Of a DNA stretch of 64,000 nt, positions 59,441 through 64,000 are shown piece by piece. Made by a program: the position numbers and the translations under genes. How positions within the stretch are numbered: the first letter of the stretch is position 1; each line of letters opens with the position of its first letter. Source of the DNA: Achatina immaculata (lineage: Eukaryota > Mollusca > Gastropoda > Stylommatophora > Achatinidae). The stretch spans positions 24,095,974 to 24,159,973 of the forward strand of contig CM019721.1 in NCBI GenBank assembly GCA_009760885.1, in the 5' to 3' direction. The notes under the pieces were generated by a model that did not search any database, was not told where the DNA came from, and was given only the letters and a program-made list of their open reading frames with translations.

Positions 59441-59474
59441 GATACTAATATTAGTAACCATACTTTTCCCTGTG

Positions 59475-59690
59475 CTCTGTTTACTAATTCGGTGCTCCCG
59501 GGCTCAGTCCCAGCAGTGGGATTTTTTTCTGGTACACATTAAAAAGACCCCGGGATCCACCCAGCCTCTTAAAATGTTACCCGAGAAATCCCGAAAAGTA
59601 AACAGGGCCAGGCGGGATATTGACCACATCACAGTTGCATGTCCCGAAATTCTTGGAAATACGGCCCTGACACTAGTACATGTGTCACAG
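59475..59690 (+). mobile_element. tRNA-derived SINE, copy 3
   Basis: GGCTCAGTCCCAGCAGTGGG is followed by a CTGGTACAC block, a CCCCGGGATCCACCCAGCCT block and GCCAGGCGGGATATTGACCA, in the same order as the copy at 23150-23400. Confidence 0.65.
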
Positions 59691-59829
59691 GCGTGGAAAA
59701 TAGGATTTTAAATTTCATATTTGTCCTAGACCTGTAGCCACATCAGAGCGGCCATGTTGCTTTGCCCAGCCTCGGAGGAAGGCAAGAACTTAAAACTACA
59801 GCCTGGTTGACTGGAGAGGCTCTCGCAGG

Positions 59830-60490
59830 TAGAACTAGCTACTTTCTCTATAAGACATGTGTGCACTTACTACAGGTGGAACTAGCTACCTTCTCTACAA
59901 GACATGTGTGCAGTTACTACAGGTGGAACTAGCGACCTTCTCTATAAGACATGTGTGCACTTACTACAGGTGGAACTAGCTACCTTCTCTACAAGACATG
60001 TGTGCAGTTACTACAGGTGGAACTAGCGACCTTCTCTATAAGACATGTGTGCACTTACTACAGGTGGAACTAGCTACCTTCTCTATAAGACATGTGTGCA
60101 CTTACTACAGGTGGAACTAGCTACCTTCTCTATAAGACATGTGTGCACTTACTACAGGTGGAACTAGCTACCTTCTCTATAAGACATGTGTGCACTTACT
60201 ACAGGTGGAACTAGCTACCTTCTCTACAAGACATGTGTGCACTTACTACAGGTGGAACTAGCGACCTTCTCTACAACACATGAGTGCTCTTACTACAGTT
60301 GGAACTAGATACCTTCTCTACAAGACATGTGTGCACTTACTACAGGTGGAACTAGCTACCTTCTCTACAAGACATGTGTGCACTTACTACAGGTGGAACT
60401 AGCGACCTTCTCTACAACACATGAGTGCTCTTACTACAGGTGGAACTAGATACCTTCTCTACAAGACATGTGTGCACTTACTACAGGTGG
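59830..60490. repeat. 47-bp minisatellite, left part, about 14 copies
   Basis: The unit is ACAGGTGGAACTAGCTACCT TCTCTATAAGACATGTGTGC ACTTACT. Variants GCGACC, CTACAAG and GAGTGCTC alternate in blocks of two or three units. Confidence 0.94.
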
Positions 60491-61756
60491 CGCTGTTGGC
60501 GAGATCTTCAGCTGCCGTGCGTGGAGCGGTGCTCCTCCCGGCCAATGAAGAAATTTACAAATGAGGTTGCCGCGCAGCATCACTGCGGAAAAGGTGGTAG
60601 AAAGGATAAAGCAAAGCAAACAGTCAAATCACGGCACCTCTGGTCTGGAGGTCGGCCACGTCATGAGTGCTGTCATATCGGGTGAAATGCATGAATCGGC
60701 TTGTCCCAGAGGTTAAGACACTGCTGGCGAGACACTTCAAATGCCGCGCGTGGAGTGAAGCTACTCCTGGTTAAGGAAGTAAATGCGGAAAAGAAATAAA
60801 GGTTGCAGTGCGGCGCCGATGGGAAAAGGTGGTGGAAAGTGAAGTTTAACCGGTATGTCCAGTAGTATCGCTACGAGAGCTATACCACGGCACCTCTGCT
60901 CTAGAGGCCGCCCAAGTCCGAAATACACCTACACTGGTGAAATATGCCTAAACCGGCACACACCAGGGGTAGAACTCGATGGCTAGACATGGCATGCCAC
61001 CTCCGCTCTAGAGGTCGGTAACGCCTGATAAACACCCATACTGGTGAATTTTGCCTAAACCGGCTCATACCAGGGGTGAATCTTGAAGGCTATGCATGTC
61101 CTGTCCCAAACACGCCCATACTGGGAATGCCTAAACTGGCTAAACCCAGGGGTAGAAGTCACTAGTGGCGAGGATTCGTCCTCCTGGACAAAAGCTCCAT
61201 CCTGGTCACAACCAGGAAGGGTAGCGGCCACGACCGCAAAATGCTGAAGTCGGAGACACTGGACCAGGGAAGGCTAGATAGGCAACCACCTCTCACCCGG
61301 CGGGGATGTTTGCGTATCCTAATCACGCTGAGGTTTTCCGGTGAGAAGTCCAACCCTGGACTGGATGGGCAACCACCTCTCACCCGGCGGTGATACACGG
61401 GTATCTCAAAACACGTCGAGGTTTTCCGGTGAGAAAGTCCAACTCTGGCCTGGGTGGGCTGCCGCCTCTCACCCAGCGGGGATGCACTGATATCCTAAAC
61501 ACGTCGAGGTCTTCCGGTGAGAAAGTCCAACCCTAGACTAAACTGGTGCAATGAAAACCACGGTGTCACGCAATCCCGCTTCCGAGACCCACCAAGAAGT
61601 GATACTCTGAACCCCTTGTGGTCCTTTCGTGGATCTCGTGTGGTCTATTTTGGACCACACAGAGGACCACGGGACCTAACGAGGACCACAGGCGTGAATT
61701 CAGTAGGTTCACAGTGCGGTTTTTGGTGGTAGAAGTGAACGAAGAAGAAGAAGAAG
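60491..61756 (+). mobile_element. 1.27-kb non-autonomous retroposon with (GAA)n tail
   Basis: It is inserted in the 47-bp array. ACTACAGGTGG flanks both sides (60480-60490 and 61757-61767), and the element ends AGTGAACGAAGAAGAAGAAG. It has no RT or transposase. Internally it has about 230-bp direct repeats (60491 and about 60718 onwards: GGCGAGA, GCGTGGAG, CGGCACCTCTG) and three about 90-bp repeats (about 61262-61530: CACCTCTCACCCGGCGG, CGAGGTTTTCCGGTGAGAAA, GTCCAACCCTGG). Its 3' tail matches the LINE relic at 18004-18930, a possible source of its machinery. Confidence 0.85.
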
Positions 61757-62085
61757 ACTACAGGTGGAACTAGCTACCTTCTCTACAAGAAATGTGTGCA
61801 CTTACTACAGGTGGAACTAGCGACCTTCTCTACAAGACATGTGTGCTCTTACTACAGGTGGAACTAGCTACCTTCTCTACAAGACATGTGTGCACTTACT
61901 ACATGTGGAACTAGCTACCTTCTCTACAAGACATGTGTGCACTTACTACAGGTGGAACTAGCTAACTTCTCTACAGGACATGTGTGCACTTACTACAGGT
62001 GGAACTAGTGACATTCTCTACAAGACATGAGTGCTCTTACTACAGGTGGAACTAGCGACCTTCTCTAAAAGACTGAGTGCACTTA
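61757..62085. repeat. 47-bp minisatellite, right part, about 7 copies
   Basis: This is the same unit as 59830-60490, resuming after the retroposon. Confidence 0.94.
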
Positions 62086-62414
62086 CTATTTCCCTTCTGA
62101 GGCGGTGGAATATGGTCAAGTTTTCTGTCTCTATACCACCATATAAGAGTATATACTCCCTAGATTTGTATCTGCTACCAATGAACATTTAGACATTTTA
62201 AGTGACAGCTGTCATGAAATACCGACAAAATAAAAACTGAGCACCGATTGGGTTGATAGTTAAGAGGGCTTGGCTCTGAAGTGGACGCTGCTAAAATAAC
62301 TACCATATAAAGCTGAAGCTCCTCCCAGTTTTGTAACTTCACCAACTACATATTCATTTATTCTTAACCACGTGACCATGTGAAGACTTGACATTTCTAA
62401 GAAGACAGGCCATG
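62086..62414. other. Upstream region of the LRR gene
   Basis: No repeat or coding feature. It contains the presumed regulatory region of the gene at 62607. Confidence 0.4.
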
Positions 62415-62421
62415 TATAAAA
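62415..62421 (+). promoter_or_regulatory. TATA box of the LRR gene
   Basis: TATAAAA in the context CATGTATAAAACTCC, 186 bp upstream of the ATG at 62607. Transcription would start near 62445, leaving a 5' UTR of about 160 bases without an intron. Confidence 0.5.
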
Positions 62422-62606
62422 CTCCAGCTCTTGGAGACAGAACTATCTATTTCAAACATTTTGTACGCGCTTTACAACTTCAGGAACTGTGAATGTTCAC
62501 AACAAGTTACACCAGTCTTTACTATTTCTGAAGACGGAAACCAAACGGCATGACAAGGAATAATAAAGGAATTTAAGGCAAACTAAGAATCAAATAATTT
62601 TCTACA

Positions 62607-64000
62607 ATGGTAAAAGTTCATGTTTTCACAATGTGTTACTTTCTGATTTTCGCTGTGCTTTATATTCAGTCTGAGCGTGTGTTGGCCGCTGTCACGTGTA
62701 CATCAGGAAACTGTACCGTGTGTAACTCTGTGCAGGCTGTCTGTGCTTTGTGTCCCAACAGCGCTGATATCCCTGATACAGTGACAGATCTCACGATTCT
62801 GCCAAATCCTTGCTCTCTGTGGAGACCATTTGCGGTGATTCGTTCGGCAGATGTGACCAGATACCACCATCTTGTAACACTTAATCTTGACGGTATCAAA
62901 CTCAGAACCTTTCTTGCTTCTCCCTTCCTTCAGAATCCGAATCTAAAAACATTGTCCGTGGCTAACAATATTATTCCAGGATTTACAAATGTATGGTGGA
63001 AAGGAGTTTTAAACCTGGAAGAACTCAACTTAGCAAACAACCCTATCTCTAAGCTATACGACAAGTGTTTTGCAAATCTTACATCGCTAAAGACGCTAAA
63101 CTTGGCAAACAACACAATAACTTCGGTGAACAAAACCCAGCTACAAAGTCTGGACAATCTGGAGACACTTATCTTGTCTGGAAATCCAATCACGACAATT
63201 GAAGCAGACACCTTCCAGTCCACGCCCCGTCTTGTCACAATCCTCATGGACAATATGGAACTTAAGACACTACCTCAAGGATTCTTGACAGGACATCCAA
63301 TGCTTCAAAACGTGGATCTAAGAGGAAACAACATTGACAGAATCGCGGCTCAAACGTTTGTTGGTGTGACCACGGCCACATTAGACCTCAGCAACAACCC
63401 TATATCTGAGATAGAGGACAACGCATTCACCGGCAGCACCATCACAAATCTGGACCTCACCAACACCACAACTTCAACTCTCACCCTAAAAAACGCTGCA
63501 TTCTCTGGAAGTAACATAAAAAACCTGAAAATTGGAGGAAACGGTCAACAAACTCTGGTCATTGAAGACGACGCTTTCACTGGTAGCAGTATTCAGAATC
63601 TTGATCTGGGCAACAATCAACTGACAACGTTGCCAAACTCCCTGCAGGCTATGCTGGTGAACAACAGGACTGTCTTAAACCTGAGCAATGTCAACAACTG
63701 GGACTGCAGCTGTTCCAAACTGTGGATAGCTGAGTATTATAGCACTCATCCAACAACAACTAATGGCCCAGTATGTTCATCATCTTCTTCATATCCCAGG
63801 ATGAATCTTGGGTGGGTGGCCGTACAGGTGCTACGAGACTGTATAACAACCACGAGCCCACAACCATCAATCACACAAGCACCAACACCAGCCCCGTGTA
63901 GCGCAGGCAATGAGTGCACTGTCTGTACTTGGGTAAAGGCAGTGTGTAAACTTTGTCCTGATGATGCTAGGATACCGTACACAGTCACTGACTTGACAAT
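62607..64000 (+). CDS. Secreted or membrane leucine-rich-repeat protein (partial, runs off window)
   Basis: 464 codons, open to the window end. Signal peptide about 1-27 (hydrophobic MCYFLIFAVLYI, cleavage near VLA). A cysteine-rich N-cap at 31-69 (CTSGNCTVCN, VCALCP) is followed by about 11 extracellular-type LRRs at 86-360 (e.g. LKTLNLANNTITSV, LETLILSGNPITTI, LDLSNNPISEI, LDLGNNQLTTL). The C-cap at 365-412 has CSC and two later Cys (WDCSCSKLW). A Thr/Pro-rich linker (413-430) leads into a second N-cap at 431-464 (CSAGNECTVC, VCKLCP, IPYTVTDLT), a near copy of the first. The protein is therefore a tandem of cap-LRR-cap modules. LRR ectodomains bind proteins or microbial ligands, but the ligand here is unknown. 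Start chosen for the signal peptide and upstream TATA box. Confidence 0.9.
   Translation, partial: MVKVHVFTMCYFLIFAVLYIQSERVLAAVTCTSGNCTVCNSVQAVCALCPNSADIPDTVTDLTILPNPCSLWRPFAVIRSADVTRYHHLVTLNLDGIKLRTFLASPFLQNPNLKTLSVANNIIPGFTNVWWKGVLNLEELNLANNPISKLYDKCFANLTSLKTLNLANNTITSVNKTQLQSLDNLETLILSGNPITTIEADTFQSTPRLVTILMDNMELKTLPQGFLTGHPMLQNVDLRGNNIDRIAAQTFVGVTTATLDLSNNPISEIEDNAFTGSTITNLDLTNTTTSTLTLKNAAFSGSNIKNLKIGGNGQQTLVIEDDAFTGSSIQNLDLGNNQLTTLPNSLQAMLVNNRTVLNLSNVNNWDCSCSKLWIAEYYSTHPTTTNGPVCSSSSSYPRMNLGWVAVQVLRDCITTTSPQPSITQAPTPAPCSAGNECTVCTWVKAVCKLCPDDARIPYTVTDLT

Overview
This window is animal nuclear DNA, very probably from a mollusc and perhaps a gastropod. The phylum is an inference. What is seen directly is spliced exons with GT-AG borders, a KIF13-type kinesin, RTE-type LINEs, Tc1/mariner relics, tRNA-derived SINEs and an extreme density of minisatellites. 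There is no operon organisation, no rRNA and no functional tRNA gene. Only three host genes can be supported. (1) Minus strand: five consecutive exons of a KIF13-like kinesin-3 (48218-48330, 43012-43126, 41983-42195, 41319-41429, 34357-34491). They join in frame into 206 residues, from switch II of the motor to the segment just before the FHA domain. The rest of the motor and the FHA/tail exons were not found. (2) Plus strand: a two-exon single-pass membrane protein of 579 aa (52708-52852 joined to 54528-56122). It has a signal peptide, an aromatic/acidic repeat carrying N-glycosylation sequons, a proline-rich stalk, a GGASASG repeat, one transmembrane helix and a basic tail. I do not recognise its family. 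(3) Plus strand: a secreted or membrane leucine-rich-repeat protein starting at 62607 and running off the window end. It has a complete cap-LRR-cap module and the start of a second. || Layout: 1-34 kb is almost entirely tandem repeats (units 16-64 bp) interrupted by relics of RTE-like LINEs, a Tc1 transposase, two mariner-type elements meeting near 26.2 kb, SINEs and a dispersed (GAA)n-tailed repeat. 34.3-48.4 kb is the kinesin gene. Its introns hold a full-length 3.19-kb RTE element with a 12-bp target-site duplication, a 5'-truncated LINE inside a 45-bp minisatellite, and a recent 1.1-kb tandem duplication. 48.4-52.7 kb is trinucleotide-rich. 52.7-56.2 kb is the membrane-protein gene. 57.9-62.1 kb is a purine tract, a 37-bp array and a 47-bp array split by a 1.27-kb (GAA)n-tailed retroposon. 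62.4-64 kb is the LRR gene with a TATA box. || How it fits together: the three genes show no shared pathway. The strongest organising theme is retroposon-driven growth of simple repeats. Each LINE family ends in its own simple-sequence tail: family A (TGAA)n-like, family B (GAT)n, family C (GA)n, and a fourth relic plus the 1.27-kb retroposon (GAA)n. Minisatellites repeatedly serve as insertion targets. Several minisatellites are open in two or three frames or on both strands purely because of unit length and base content, so they should not be taken for genes.
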